Assembly: GCA_963708625.1 (NCBI GenBank)
Contig: CAVPSV010000004.1
Span: forward strand, 620,001-684,000
Length of the DNA stretch: 64,000 bases
Source: DASXIF01 sp036498145
Lineage (GTDB): Bacteria > Actinomycetota > Actinomycetes > Mycobacteriales > Jatrophihabitantaceae
Direction of reading: 5' to 3'
Shown here: piece by piece, positions 17,054-26,384 of the stretch
How positions within the stretch are numbered: position 1 is the first letter of the stretch
Layout: each line of letters starts with the position of its first letter
Notes under the pieces: model-generated
Told to the model about the DNA's origin: nothing
Database searches by the model: none
What the model saw: the letters and a program-made list of their open reading frames with translations, nothing else
Translations under genes and position numbers: made by a program

Positions 17054-18511
17054 TCAGACCTTCTCAGCGATCTTGCAGGCGGCGCGCACAGCCTGTTCGC
17101 CTCGCCGTGCCTCACGCTCGTACAGCACGCCAAAGGTGAAGCTGTTGCGCCGTGAGGACGCCGACGCACCCAGGTGGTGCAGCAACTCCCGACCCACCAC
17201 TGTGTCCTGATAGTCCCCGAGCACGTCCTGCACCCGCTTGTATCGGCGGACCAACGTGGCGGCTTTCCCCCGGCCGAGCACCGGCGCGGCGGCCTCGACG
17301 GCGTACCTGGCCCGCTTCGCGGCTTTGCGGGCACGGTGCAGCTGCTCCGGCTCGTTCGAGGCGAGTGCCGCACGCAGCCGACGACGTGCCTTGCGGCGCG
17401 TGGCCCGCACGACCGAGGCGGGATCGGTTCGCGGCTTACCGGCCGGACCGCTGCCGAGCTGCACTCGCTCGTCGAGCTGGTCGAGTAGGGCGAGGTAACG
17501 CGGGCCGTCCAACGCCACCGTGAGTTCGTCCCACGCGGCGGATCGACGGCGGCCGAGCTCGTCGTTGATCCGTTCCTGCACCGGCCCCACGCGCAGCTCG
17601 GCCGACACGTCTTCGAGCAGCGTCAGCATCAGGCTCTCCTGCACCTGCGGATCCCGCACCGCGCCGAGCAGCCCCGCGTACCACTTCAGCTCCTCGTACA
17701 GGCGCTGATCAGCCTGGTCCGCACCCGCTGCGTCGCGGAAAGTGCGCAGCGTGCTGCGTAGCCGGCGAGCCGCGACGCGGGTGCGGTGTACCGCATGCTG
17801 GTCGCCGCGCCGCAGCGAGAGGTCGCCGGCGAGCAACGCTCGCTGCTGGTCGGCGAGGTATTCGGCCACCGGGCGGGCACCGGGCTTGCGCCGGCGGCGG
17901 TCGGGCCGCTCGGGCCCAAGCGCCCGTTCCAGCTTGGACGGATGCGGCGATCGCTTGGCGCCGGCCCGTCGCAGCGAGTGCGCCAGCTCGTCGAGCAGAT
18001 CCTCCTCGCCGGATCCGAGCTCGACCTCGACCTCGCGCCAGGTGGTCAGCACCGCCGTCGTCGCGCCGGCCGCCGCCGCCGCCCGGACGGTGTCGTCGTC
18101 GATCTCGACCAGCCGCCGACCGTCGCTGTCGAGGAGGGCGACCACGCGCCGTTGCGTGGACAGGCGCGCCACGTGCACGAGGTCGCGCCCGCGGCGGATA
18201 CCGGTCAGCAACGCGGCAAGCTCGGCCGGCACCGCGTCACCACTGCCGAGCGGCAGGCGGATCTCCTCGCGAAAGTCCTCCATCGGGACCTTGAGTTGCC
18301 AGCCCACATCGGTGCTGCCGGTGCGCCGGCGCAGCGTGATGCCGGCGTTCAGCAGGTCGTGCTCGGCGGTGTCGTAGTAGTCGCTGTGCAGCTGCTCCGT
18401 GCGCTCCTCGACCCGGGCACCGTCGCTCAGCGATGCCCGCAGATCCGGTACGGCGAAGTCCGCTGGAACGTCGAACTTGAGTTCCCGCTCCGCCACGCTG
18501 TGAGACGGCAT
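17054..18511 (-). CDS. CYTH and CHAD domain protein
   Basis: 485 residues. The CYTH domain (about 1-200) begins with the metal/triphosphate motif ERELKF (ExExK) and contains YYDTAEHDLLNAGITLRRR. The CHAD domain (about 215-485) is helical with conserved His/Arg/Lys, e.g. HAVHRTRVAARRLRSTLRTF and RARKAAKRARYAVEAA. CYTH proteins hydrolyse or bind inorganic triphosphates, and CHAD domains bind polyphosphate granules. The two together suggest a polyphosphate-associated triphosphatase. No operon partner is evident. Confidence 0.92.
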   Translation of the reverse strand: MPSHSVAERELKFDVPADFAVPDLRASLSDGARVEERTEQLHSDYYDTAEHDLLNAGITLRRRTGSTDVGWQLKVPMEDFREEIRLPLGSGDAVPAELAALLTGIRRGRDLVHVARLSTQRRVVALLDSDGRRLVEIDDDTVRAAAAAGATTAVLTTWREVEVELGSGEEDLLDELAHSLRRAGAKRSPHPSKLERALGPERPDRRRRKPGARPVAEYLADQQRALLAGDLSLRRGDQHAVHRTRVAARRLRSTLRTFRDAAGADQADQRLYEELKWYAGLLGAVRDPQVQESLMLTLLEDVSAELRVGPVQERINDELGRRRSAAWDELTVALDGPRYLALLDQLDERVQLGSGPAGKPRTDPASVVRATRRKARRRLRAALASNEPEQLHRARKAAKRARYAVEAAAPVLGRGKAATLVRRYKRVQDVLGDYQDTVVGRELLHHLGASASSRRNSFTFGVLYEREARRGEQAVRAACKIAEKV

Positions 18512-18664
18512 CCGAACATTGTGCGCGGACTACGCGCGGGCGCACCATTGGGTGCCCGATGTGCCCGGCAATGGGTCATTTTAGGGGCCAGAGACCGGTC
18601 CGGGTGGCTGTGTCCGAGCTGCCACCTACGGTGGAGCAAAATCGAGCGCTACCCCGGGGGAGCT

Positions 18665-19222
18665 ATGACCACTCTTGCCAACCGGCCGAACACCGCTCTG
18701 CTCGTCATCGACGTGCAGGCGGACGTGGTGGCCAATGCCCACGACCGTGCGGCCGTGGTGCAGAACATCGTCGGCCTTGTCGAACGAGCCCGCCGCGAGC
18801 AGGTGCCGGTGGTCTGGGTGCAGCACAACGACGAGGGCCTGGTCCGTGGCAGCGACGAATGGCAGCTCGCGCCGGAACTCAAGCGCGACGACACCGAGCC
18901 GCTGGTCGAGAAGAACTACGGCGACTCGTTCGAGGCCACCGATCTCGAGGACGTGCTGTCACGACTTGGCGTGGGTCGGCTGATCGTGGTGGGCGCGGAG
19001 ACCGATGCGTGCATCCGGTCCACGCTGCACGGTGCGTTCGTGCGCGGGTACGACGCGACGCTGGTCGGCGATGCGCACACCACGAATGACCAGACGCAGT
19101 GGGGCGCGCCGCCACCGGACGCGGTGATCGCACACACCAACCTGTATTGGAAGTACCAGTCCGCGCCCGGCCGCAAGGCCGGCACCGTGGCCAGCGCCGA
19201 CGTCGAGTTCGCCGGCGGGTAG
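18665..19222 (+). CDS. Isochorismatase-family cysteine hydrolase
   Basis: 185 residues. The ATG at 18665 is preceded by GGGGGAG. Catalytic triad candidates are Asp in ALLVIDVQADV, Lys in PLVEKNYGDSF and Cys in GAETDACIRSTLHGAF, the standard D-K-C order of isochorismatase/nicotinamidase-like hydrolases, with the usual cis-peptide neighbourhood preceding Cys. The substrate (an amide, or an isochorismate-like ester) is not determinable. The long open frame upstream of 18665 is the antisense of the CYTH-CHAD gene. Confidence 0.88.
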   Translation: MTTLANRPNTALLVIDVQADVVANAHDRAAVVQNIVGLVERARREQVPVVWVQHNDEGLVRGSDEWQLAPELKRDDTEPLVEKNYGDSFEATDLEDVLSRLGVGRLIVVGAETDACIRSTLHGAFVRGYDATLVGDAHTTNDQTQWGAPPPDAVIAHTNLYWKYQSAPGRKAGTVASADVEFAGG

Positions 19223-19236
19223 CCGCCTCGGCGTTC

Positions 19237-20340
19237 TCAGGACGTCGGGCACCCGCTCGCGAAGACGTAACAGCGCAGCGGCGGCTCGGCCTTGGTCTCC
19301 GGCACGTCCACCAGCGGCACGCCGGGCAGGCTCACCGTGAGCAGGCCCGGCGCCGCCGCCAACACCTGCAGGTAGGTCTGCACGTTGAGCGGGTCGACTC
19401 CTGGCTGATACAGCTCGGCGCAGACCTTCTTACTGATGCGGGAGCGTTCTGCCGGACCAGGATGCGTCAACGCGTCCATCACCATGGCGTAGGCAGCCGG
19501 GTCGATGGTGCCGACGGTGAGGTGCTCGTACACGTCCAGCGGGCAGATGTCCTGGGTCGAGATGTTGCTGATGGCGCCGGCGCCGGTGTGCAACGCGGAG
19601 GACGAGCTCTTGTCGGTCGAGTTCGGCTCCACCACCTCGTCGGTGTGCGTGAAGATCTCGGTGTAGGAGATGCCGGCGAAGGTCTCCGTGCCGCTGTTGA
19701 GCGCCTGGATGAAGTTCGACTTCCTGCCTTGCTGCCAGTCGGCCGGGGCGCACTTGTCGAAGCCGGCGATACACGGCAAGGCTTTGGTGCCGTGGTTGGT
19801 GCCGGCCATGCCGATGACGTCATCCACCATCGGGCGGGTGTCGGGCCAGAAGCGCAACGCCCATCGCATCGACATGCCGCCCTGGCTGTGCCCGAGCACC
19901 GCGATGCGCTGGTGTGCCATGGCGAACATGGTCCGGATGCCGAAGACGATGTACTCCCCCGCGGTCTGGATGTCGCCGAGGGTGTGCTGCGGCAGGGTGA
20001 TCGCGCACCACGGCCGTCCCTGCGCGGTGAAGTCCAGCTCGTAGTTCCAGGAGTAGTTCTGCTCCGGCGTGACGCCGGTGGCCGGCACGAGCAGCACCGG
20101 CTCCGGGCTCGCTGCGGTGAACGTGCCGCTGCACTGCAGGGCCGCGGCCAGGGTCGCCGTTGGCACGTCCAGGGCCGGGCCGGGCCGCGCCAGCGGGGCG
20201 TAGCTCACCGCACCCGCCGGGGCCGGTGTGGTGACCACAGGACTAGCCGCCCCGGCTGCGCCGGTCGAACTCAGCAAGGCCGCGCCAAGCGCCGCCGCAC
20301 AGCCGGCCGCCAGCAGCGCGACCGGCGCGCGTCGCTTCAT
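19237..20340 (-). CDS. Secreted lipase/esterase (alpha/beta hydrolase)
   Basis: 367 residues. A Sec signal peptide (MKRRAPVALLAAGCAAALGAA) ends near residue 32. The mature protein has an oxyanion region (PVLLVPATGVTPEQNY), the nucleophile elbow GHSQGGMSMRWALRFWP and a later Asp/His (DVIGMAGTNHGTKA; FTHTDEVVEPN). This resembles the actinobacterial and fungal CalB-like triacylglycerol lipase family. Four or more Cys in the mature region suggest disulfides and extracellular action. It stands alone, convergent with the isochorismatase-like gene. Confidence 0.85.
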   Translation of the reverse strand: MKRRAPVALLAAGCAAALGAALLSSTGAAGAASPVVTTPAPAGAVSYAPLARPGPALDVPTATLAAALQCSGTFTAASPEPVLLVPATGVTPEQNYSWNYELDFTAQGRPWCAITLPQHTLGDIQTAGEYIVFGIRTMFAMAHQRIAVLGHSQGGMSMRWALRFWPDTRPMVDDVIGMAGTNHGTKALPCIAGFDKCAPADWQQGRKSNFIQALNSGTETFAGISYTEIFTHTDEVVEPNSTDKSSSSALHTGAGAISNISTQDICPLDVYEHLTVGTIDPAAYAMVMDALTHPGPAERSRISKKVCAELYQPGVDPLNVQTYLQVLAAAPGLLTVSLPGVPLVDVPETKAEPPLRCYVFASGCPTS

Positions 20341-20408
20341 ATCGTGCTCAACGACCCGGCAGCCGGATCGGTGTGACGGTGGCGGACCGCTGCCGGATCA
20401 GCGACGGC

Positions 20409-21392
20409 TCAGGCGCGTACTGCCTTCTGCGTCTCGGTGCGGTCGTGTGCTGGTGGCGGTGTCGGCGACAGTGCGGCGATCGTCGCGCGCAGCTGGGGTG
20501 TCATGTCCAGCTCGAGCGCGGCCAACGAGCCCTCGAGTTGCTCCAGGTTCCGGGCACCGATGATCGGCGCGGTGACCGCGGGGTGCGACATCACCCATGC
20601 GACGCCGAGCGCGGCCGGCGCGACGCCGAGTTCGCGGGCGAACGCCGTGAAGCGTTCGGCCACCTGGAAGTCGCTGTCCTGGCTGTACCGGTCGGTGTAC
20701 ATCGGGTTGTCCACCAGCCTGCCGGCGTCCGGCCGGGTGCCGGGTCCGTACTTACCGGTGAGCAGCCCACCGCCGAGCGGGCTGTACGGCACGACGCCGA
20801 GGTGCGCAGCCTGAGCCAGCGGCAGGATCTCCACCTCGACCTGGCGCCGCACCAGGCTGTACATCGGCTGGATCAGTTCGAACCGGGCCAGCCCTTCGCG
20901 CGCGGAGATCCCGAGCGCGGTGGCTATCTGCCAGGCGGCCCAATTGCTGACGGCCGGATAGAGCACCTTGCCCTGCTGCACGAGGTGATCCAGTGCGCGC
21001 AAACTCTGCTCGATCGGCGTGCGCTCGTCGAAGGCATGGACGAAGTAGAAATCCAGCCGATCGGTTCCGAGCCGGGCCAGGCTGTCGTCGACGGCCTGCA
21101 CAATGTGCCGGCGGGACAGGCCACGGGCGTTGACGTCGGTGCCGGCCGGGAAGAACACCTTCGAGGAGATGACGACCTCGTCCCGGCTGCCGGCAACGAG
21201 CTTGCCCAGGATCTGTTCGGACACGCCCCCGCTGTAGACGTTGGCCGTGTCGAAGAAGTTGATCCCGGCGTCGCGCACCCGTGCGTACAGCTGCGCCGAG
21301 GTCTGCTCGTCCGCCTCCGCGCCGAAGGTCATCGTGCCGAAGCACAGCGGCGACACCTGCACACCGGTCGCGCCGACCGTCACACAGTCCAT
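20409..21392 (-). CDS. Aldo/keto reductase
   Basis: 327 residues, NADPH-dependent (beta/alpha)8 barrel. Catalytic tetrad candidates are Asp and Tyr in FFDTANVYSGGVSE, Lys in VVISSKVFF and His in FYFVHAFDERTPIEQ. The C-terminal cofactor region is PIIGARNLEQLEGSLAAL. It is most like the Tas/YajO-like group acting on small carbonyls; substrate unknown. It lies 48 bp after the MFS exporter on the same strand and may be co-transcribed with it. Confidence 0.9.
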   Translation of the reverse strand: MDCVTVGATGVQVSPLCFGTMTFGAEADEQTSAQLYARVRDAGINFFDTANVYSGGVSEQILGKLVAGSRDEVVISSKVFFPAGTDVNARGLSRRHIVQAVDDSLARLGTDRLDFYFVHAFDERTPIEQSLRALDHLVQQGKVLYPAVSNWAAWQIATALGISAREGLARFELIQPMYSLVRRQVEVEILPLAQAAHLGVVPYSPLGGGLLTGKYGPGTRPDAGRLVDNPMYTDRYSQDSDFQVAERFTAFARELGVAPAALGVAWVMSHPAVTAPIIGARNLEQLEGSLAALELDMTPQLRATIAALSPTPPPAHDRTETQKAVRA

Positions 21393-21440
21393 TCCTCAGA
21401 TCCTTGCCGACCGGGCGCCGCTCGATGTGAGCGGGCGTAG

Positions 21441-23024
21441 CTATTCGCCGACGAGGTCGGCCGCGAGGCCGAGCGGCAGCTCGGGTTCCGCCGGCAGCGA
21501 CGGCGCGGCTTGCGCCAACGGCTCCGCTTGCCCTGACGGCTGTGCTTGTCCCGACGGCTGTGCTTGTCCCGACGGCTGTGCTTGTTCCGACGGCAGCGGC
21601 CGACGCAACGGCGGCAGCACGAGCACGGCGACCACGGCCGCGGCGACCAGGAAGATCGCGGAGACGGCGTACGCACGAGCGAACCCCGCAGTCTCGGCGA
21701 CCTTGAAACCGTGATCGGACAGCACGTGCGTGCGCGATGCGGCGAGCGTGAGCAGCACCGCCAGGCCGAGCGAGCCACCGATCTGCCGGGTGGTGTTGAT
21801 CAGCCCTGACGCCAACCCGGCATCGCGGGGCTCCACCCCGTTGGTGGCGGACAAGGTCACCGGCACGAACGACATGCCCACGCCGAACGTGGTGATCGAT
21901 CCGGCCAGGCCGACGTGCAGCAGATAGCTGCTGTCCGCATGGATGCGCGACAGCATCAACATGCCCGCCGCGGCGATGAGCGGACCGATGGTGAGCAGCA
22001 CCCGTGGCCCCACCCGCGCGACCAAGCGGGTCGAGAGCTGGGTCCCGACGATGATCGCCAGTGGCATCGGGATGAAGGCGAGCCCCGCGCGCAGCGGGCT
22101 GTACCCCTGCACGTTCTGCAGGTACTGCGTCAGGAAGAAGAACAGCGAGAACATGGTCGAACCGATCACGATCATGATCGCGTTGGCGCCGGACAGGCCC
22201 CGCGAACGGAACAACCGCAACGGCACGAGTGGGTGCTGATGCTTGCTCTCGACCACGAGGAACGTGGCGATGAGTGCGACGCCGATGAGCAGCCAGCTGA
22301 TGACCGAGGCCGATCCCCACGAGTGCTGGTCGGTGGAGACGATGGCGTACACGAGTGAGACCAGCCCGCCGGTCACGGTGAGCGCACCGGCCCAGTCGAG
22401 GGTGGGCCGCTGGCCCTCCAGCCGAGACTCCGGAATGGCCAGCCGGGCGACGATGAACACCGCGATGCCGATGGGCACGTTGATGAACAGGATCCAGCGC
22501 CAGGACAGCAGATCGGTCAGGATGCCGCCGAGCAGCGCGCCGGTCGCGCCGCCGGCCGCGGCCATCGCGCTCCACCAGCCCAGCGCCCGGGTGCGGGCTC
22601 GCGGTTCGGTGAACGTGGTGGTCAGAATCGTCAGCGTGGCCGGCGAGAGCACGGCGCCACCGAAGCCCTGCAGGCCACGGGCGGTGATGAGCTGGCCGCC
22701 GGACTGCGCCAGGCCACCGAGCAGGGACATCAGCACGAAGATCGCCATGCCGAGCAGGAACAGCCGGCGCCGGCCCCAGATGTCGGCCGCGCGGCCACCG
22801 AGCAGCAGGAAGCCGGCGAAGGTCAGCGTGTAGGCGTTGATCACCCAGGCCAGGCCGTTGCTGGACATGTGCAGCGTGCGCTGCATGTCCGGCAGCGCCA
22901 CGTTCACGATGCTGATGTCGAGGACGACCATGAACTGGGCGACGCACACCACCGCCAACACCAGGCCGGTGGACTGGGTGCGGGAGACGGCGAAGCCGCG
23001 GCGGAGAAGTTCGGGAGCAGACAT
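21441..23024 (-). CDS. MFS drug exporter, DHA2 (14-TMS, EmrB/QacA) type
   Basis: 527 residues from the ATG at 23024. Motif A is LLGGRAADIWGRRRLFL, and the DHA2 motif D1 region is MVVLDISIVNVALPDMQ. Fourteen hydrophobic segments can be counted. The C-terminal cytoplasmic tail has four near-identical SGQAQP units (about residues 489-511) that do not belong to the family. It is a proton-driven exporter of hydrophobic compounds. A GTG at 23042 is an alternative start, but the ATG fits the family better. The two genes downstream on the strand (aldo/keto reductase) may form a small stress operon. Confidence 0.9.
   Translation of the reverse strand: MSAPELLRRGFAVSRTQSTGLVLAVVCVAQFMVVLDISIVNVALPDMQRTLHMSSNGLAWVINAYTLTFAGFLLLGGRAADIWGRRRLFLLGMAIFVLMSLLGGLAQSGGQLITARGLQGFGGAVLSPATLTILTTTFTEPRARTRALGWWSAMAAAGGATGALLGGILTDLLSWRWILFINVPIGIAVFIVARLAIPESRLEGQRPTLDWAGALTVTGGLVSLVYAIVSTDQHSWGSASVISWLLIGVALIATFLVVESKHQHPLVPLRLFRSRGLSGANAIMIVIGSTMFSLFFFLTQYLQNVQGYSPLRAGLAFIPMPLAIIVGTQLSTRLVARVGPRVLLTIGPLIAAAGMLMLSRIHADSSYLLHVGLAGSITTFGVGMSFVPVTLSATNGVEPRDAGLASGLINTTRQIGGSLGLAVLLTLAASRTHVLSDHGFKVAETAGFARAYAVSAIFLVAAAVVAVLVLPPLRRPLPSEQAQPSGQAQPSGQAQPSGQAEPLAQAAPSLPAEPELPLGLAADLVGE
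21535..21592 (-). repeat. 18-bp tandem repeat at the MFS exporter C-terminus
   Basis: At least three consecutive copies of an 18-bp unit (TGTGCTTGTCCCGACGGC on the plus strand) encode the SGQAQP repeats of the exporter tail. The copies are nearly identical, so the expansion is recent. Confidence 0.85.
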
Positions 23025-23117
23025 CACGTATATAACTAGCACCCGGGTACGACAGAGATATTCCGCGCAGGTCTGTGAAATTCCGCCAGAAATGAGCAGA
23101 TCCCCCCATGCAACGCG

Positions 23118-23240
23118 GTGCTCGACGCCACCGGCACCCTGCCCGACGTCGTGTTCGCCGAACTGCCCGACTCGCTGCGGGACGCGCTCACCGTGGGCCG
23201 CCCGATCGAGGACGGCGAGCTGCCCGCCACCGCTCGCTGA
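23118..23240 (+). pseudogene. Short coding remnant (C-terminal fragment)
   Basis: A 40-residue open frame (LDATGTLPDVVFAELPDSLR...GELPATAR) with strongly coding-like composition but no proper start or ribosome-binding site. It lies between the MFS exporter promoter and a real small gene. The codon pattern suggests it is the tail of a deleted gene. I do not recognise the parent family. Confidence 0.35.
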
Positions 23241-23323
23241 AACTCATCGGGGGCTGGACAGGGGAGCCACATCGGGCGGTACGTTGGATTTTCGAGTCCC
23301 CGCGTCGGCGAAGGAGTCTGCAG

Positions 23324-23530
23324 ATGGCCACCTACCGCATGGTGTACGGCGACGACGAGCAGGAGGTCCGCGAGACCTACCAGGACGTCGAAGTCGTGCG
23401 CGAGGACGGCTGGACGGTGCTGTTCCGTGGCAACGACGCGATCCTGCGGGTACAGGACGAACACATCAAATCGCTCGAGCGCCAGGTCGATGGCGGCGAC
23501 GGAGCCGAGGCCACGTGGACGCCCGTCTGA
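23324..23530 (+). CDS. Small conserved hypothetical protein
   Basis: 68 residues (MATYRMVYGDDEQEVRETYQ...), preceded by GAAGGAG 9 nt before the ATG. A beta-rich, acidic sequence with Val/Leu strands (DVEVVREDGWTVLFRGNDAILRV) suggests a small one-domain fold. No known motif recognised. The UBP zinc-finger gene follows 72 bp downstream on the same strand, so the two could be co-expressed. Confidence 0.7.
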   Translation: MATYRMVYGDDEQEVRETYQDVEVVREDGWTVLFRGNDAILRVQDEHIKSLERQVDGGDGAEATWTPV

Positions 23531-23602
23531 GCGAACCGGCGCGCAACCGCTGGTCGAGTCCCGAGCACGCCTTGACCGACGCTGCCCGACCGGAGGCTGA
23601 CG

Positions 23603-23896
23603 ATGGCTGACGAATGCACGCACATGGACACCGTCCGCGACGTCGTACCGTCCAGCACCGGATGCGAGGACTGCCTGCGCATGGGCGGGCGCTGGGTGCA
23701 CCTGCGCCTGTGCATGGAGTGCGGACACGTCGGTTGTTGCGACAACTCACCCAACCGCCACGCGACCGCGCACTGGCACAGCATCGCGCACCCGATCATC
23801 CGGTCCTACGAACCCGGTGAGAACTGGTGGTGGTGCTATCCGGACGAGCTGTTCTTCGAGGTCGCCGGAGCAGCTCCGTCGCCGTCCCACCCGTAG
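23603..23896 (+). CDS. UBP-type zinc-finger protein
   Basis: 97 residues. The Cys/His pattern C-x(n)-GCEDCLRMGG, LRLCMECGHVGCCDNS and HATAHWHSIAHPII matches the ZnF-UBP domain, which in eukaryotes binds ubiquitin C-termini. In actinobacteria it occurs as a free-standing small protein of unknown role, often near redox or stress genes. It is not likely to be enzymatic. Confidence 0.9.
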   Translation: MADECTHMDTVRDVVPSSTGCEDCLRMGGRWVHLRLCMECGHVGCCDNSPNRHATAHWHSIAHPIIRSYEPGENWWWCYPDELFFEVAGAAPSPSHP

Positions 23897-23935
23897 CAGG
23901 CTGCACCGCGAAGCGCCGTCACCAGCGAAGCGGCG

Positions 23936-25378
23936 TCACCAGGTGGTCGCGACGTAGGTCGTTTCCAGGTATTCGTCGATGCCCTCGTAACCACCCTCCC
24001 GGCCCAGGCCGGATTGCTTCACGCCACCGAAGGGTGCCGCCGGATCGGACAGGACGCCCCGGTTCAGCCCGATCATGCCGAGTTCGAGGCGCTCGCAGAT
24101 GCGCAGCCCACGAGCGAGGTCGCCGGTGTAGACGTACCCGGCTAACCCGAACTCGGAGGAGTTGGCCAGCGCCACGGCATCCTGCTCGTCGCGTACCGCG
24201 ATGATCGGGGCGACCGGGCCGAAGATCTCGTCCACCGCGACTGCGCTATCCCGGGGAACCTCCGCGAGCACGGTCGCGGGATAGAAGTAGCCGGGGCGCT
24301 CCACGGCCTTGCCGCCGATGACGAGCCGGGCACCGTCGGCGACGGACCGCCGCACCTTGTCGTCGATGCCGGCGACAGCCTTGGCGTTGATCATCGGGCC
24401 GAGGTCGGTCGCCTCGTCGGCGCCGGCGCCCATCCGAAGCGCGCCCATCCGGTCCGCGAGTTTGGTGGCGAACTGTTCCGCCACGTCCTGATGCACGAAG
24501 AATCGGTTCGCGGCGGTGCACGCCTGGCCGCCATTGCGCATCTTCGCGAGCATCGCACCGTCGACCGCAGCGTCGAGATCCGCGTCCTCGAGCACGATGA
24601 ACGGGTCGTTGCCGCCGAGTTCCATGGACGAGTTCACGACCCGCTCGGCCGCTTGGCCGAGCAGCAGCCGACCCACACCGGTCGAGCCGGTGAACGACAG
24701 CTTGCGTACCCGCGCGTCCGCGAGCGCGGCGCGGACCAGTTCGGTCGGCTGATCGGTGGTGAGCACGTTGACGACACCGTCCGGCACGCCGGCCGAGGTG
24801 AGCAGTTGTCCCAGGTACAGCGCGGTGAGCGGGGTGTCCTCGGCCGGCTTGAGCACGACGGTGCACCCGGCCGCCAGCGCGGGCGCCACCTTGCGGGTCA
24901 CCATCGCCGCCGGAAAGTTCCACGGCGTGAGTAGCAGCGCCACGCCCACCGGCCGTCGGAAGGTGAGGATGCGGTTGGCGCCGGACGGGGCGGTGCGGAG
25001 CTCGCCGCCGATACGCACCGCTTCCTCGGCGAACCAACGGAAGAACTCCGCCGCATAGGTGACCTCGACCCGGGCGTCCGCACGGGTCTTGCCCATCTCC
25101 AGCGACATCAGCAGGGCGAGCTCGTCCTGGTGCACGATCATCAGTTCGAACGCACGCCGCAGCATCTCGGATCGCTCGCGCGGTGCGGTCGCGGCCCACC
25201 CCGGGCCGGCACGGTGAGCTGCGGCCACCGCCCGCTCGAGATCGTCCACACCGGCCCGCGGTACCTGGGTCAGCACCGAGCCGTCGGACGGGTCGAGCAC
25301 GTCGAAGGTGCCGGCTGAACCGGCCTGCCACGCACCGTCGATGAGCATTCGAGTCGGCGTTCCTACTGGCAGCGTCAT
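23936..25378 (-). CDS. NAD(P)-dependent succinate-semialdehyde dehydrogenase-like
   Basis: 480 residues of the aldehyde dehydrogenase superfamily. The catalytic Glu lies in MELGGNDPFIVLEDADLD and the catalytic Cys in NGGQACTAANRFFVH. The N-terminal cofactor region is TPWNFPAAMVTRKVAPAL. Sequence style (RMLIDGAWQAGSAGTFDV; GLNRGVLSDPAAPFGGVKQSG) is that of GabD2-type succinate-semialdehyde dehydrogenases in GABA or C4 degradation, but other short aldehydes are possible. A divergent LysR gene 121 bp away probably controls it. Confidence 0.88.
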   Translation of the reverse strand: MTLPVGTPTRMLIDGAWQAGSAGTFDVLDPSDGSVLTQVPRAGVDDLERAVAAAHRAGPGWAATAPRERSEMLRRAFELMIVHQDELALLMSLEMGKTRADARVEVTYAAEFFRWFAEEAVRIGGELRTAPSGANRILTFRRPVGVALLLTPWNFPAAMVTRKVAPALAAGCTVVLKPAEDTPLTALYLGQLLTSAGVPDGVVNVLTTDQPTELVRAALADARVRKLSFTGSTGVGRLLLGQAAERVVNSSMELGGNDPFIVLEDADLDAAVDGAMLAKMRNGGQACTAANRFFVHQDVAEQFATKLADRMGALRMGAGADEATDLGPMINAKAVAGIDDKVRRSVADGARLVIGGKAVERPGYFYPATVLAEVPRDSAVAVDEIFGPVAPIIAVRDEQDAVALANSSEFGLAGYVYTGDLARGLRICERLELGMIGLNRGVLSDPAAPFGGVKQSGLGREGGYEGIDEYLETTYVATTW

Positions 25379-25454
25379 TGCTTCCCCACTTCCCCGTCAT
25401 GTCGACGTTCGGTCGTCGGCATCAATGGTCCGCTCGGCAAGCTAGGCTGCACAG

Positions 25455-25485
25455 GTCCTAAAGGACATCATTCCAATGCTTTGGA
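25455..25485 (+). promoter_or_regulatory. Inverted repeats between SSADH and LysR genes
   Basis: Two dyads lie side by side: GTCCT-AA-AGGAC (25455-25466) and TCCAA-TGCT-TTGGA (25472-25485). They sit between the divergent dehydrogenase and lysR starts, where a LysR-type regulator would bind. TCCAA-N4-TTGGA fits a T-N(11-12)-A LysR box loosely. Motif-based only. Confidence 0.4.
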
Positions 25486-25499
25486 GGCATCGGTTCAGC

Positions 25500-26378
25500 A
25501 TGGAGCTCCGTACCCTCCGATACTTCGTCGCGGTCGCCGAAGCCGGCAGCGTGACCGCCGCGTCCGCGCAGGTGCACGTCGCGCAACCGTCGCTGTCCCG
25601 GCAACTGCGGGGGCTGGAGCGTGAACTCGGTGCGGACCTGTTCGACCGGGTGCGCGGCCGGCTACGCCTGTCCGCGGCCGGACGGGAGTTGGTGCCCCTG
25701 GCTCGGGACCTGCTGGCCCGGGCCGACGGGCTGAGTTCGGTCGCCCGCACGCTGGCCTCCGGGCGCCTGACCGACGTCCGGTTCGCAGCCCCGTCCACGA
25801 CGCTGTCCGATGTGCTGGCGCCGTTCGTAGCCAGCTTCGACCGGGACGACCCGCAACCAACGCTGCTCGTCTCGCCCATCGACGCCGGATTCAGCCCGCT
25901 GGCCGACGGCACGGCCGATGTCGTGCTCTCGCCCCATATGCCCAGCGATCAGCCGAGCGCACTGGTCGGGCTGTTCCCGATCCTGCTCTACGTCCCGCGC
26001 GGCGACCGGCGCGAGCGGCGCAGCCGGATCGACATCACCGCGCTGGATGCGTCGCGGCTGCTGTTGCTACCCCAGTCCTACGTGCAGCGCGAGGTGTTCG
26101 ACGCGGCCGCGATCCGGGCCGGTCTCGCGCTCGACGGCGCGCGGGAGATCTCCTCGCCCGAGGTGGCCCAGGCGTTGTGCGCCGCCGGGTGGGGTGATGC
26201 GGTGGTAACCGACGACAGCCGGTACGGCCTGCACGGGCTGCCGGTGATCGCCGACGGCGCCACGCTGACCATGCCCATCTACGCCGCCTGGAACAGACGG
26301 CACGCCGCCGCGCAGTACCTGGCCGAGTTGGTGGATCGGTTGGCTGTGTTCACCACGGCCAGGTACGGGTCGACCTGA
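25500..26378 (+). CDS. LysR-family transcriptional regulator
   Basis: 292 residues from the ATG at 25500, which begins the standard MELRTLRYFVAVAEAGSVTAAS. The winged HTH covers about 1-60 (QPSLSRQLRGLERELGADLF), and the effector-binding domain about 90-290. An in-frame upstream ATG at 25476 is possible but would add eight non-family residues. It is divergent from the semialdehyde dehydrogenase, the classical arrangement for a LysR activator and its target. Confidence 0.9.
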   Translation: MELRTLRYFVAVAEAGSVTAASAQVHVAQPSLSRQLRGLERELGADLFDRVRGRLRLSAAGRELVPLARDLLARADGLSSVARTLASGRLTDVRFAAPSTTLSDVLAPFVASFDRDDPQPTLLVSPIDAGFSPLADGTADVVLSPHMPSDQPSALVGLFPILLYVPRGDRRERRSRIDITALDASRLLLLPQSYVQREVFDAAAIRAGLALDGAREISSPEVAQALCAAGWGDAVVTDDSRYGLHGLPVIADGATLTMPIYAAWNRRHAAAQYLAELVDRLAVFTTARYGST

Positions 26379-26384
26379 GGGCGC

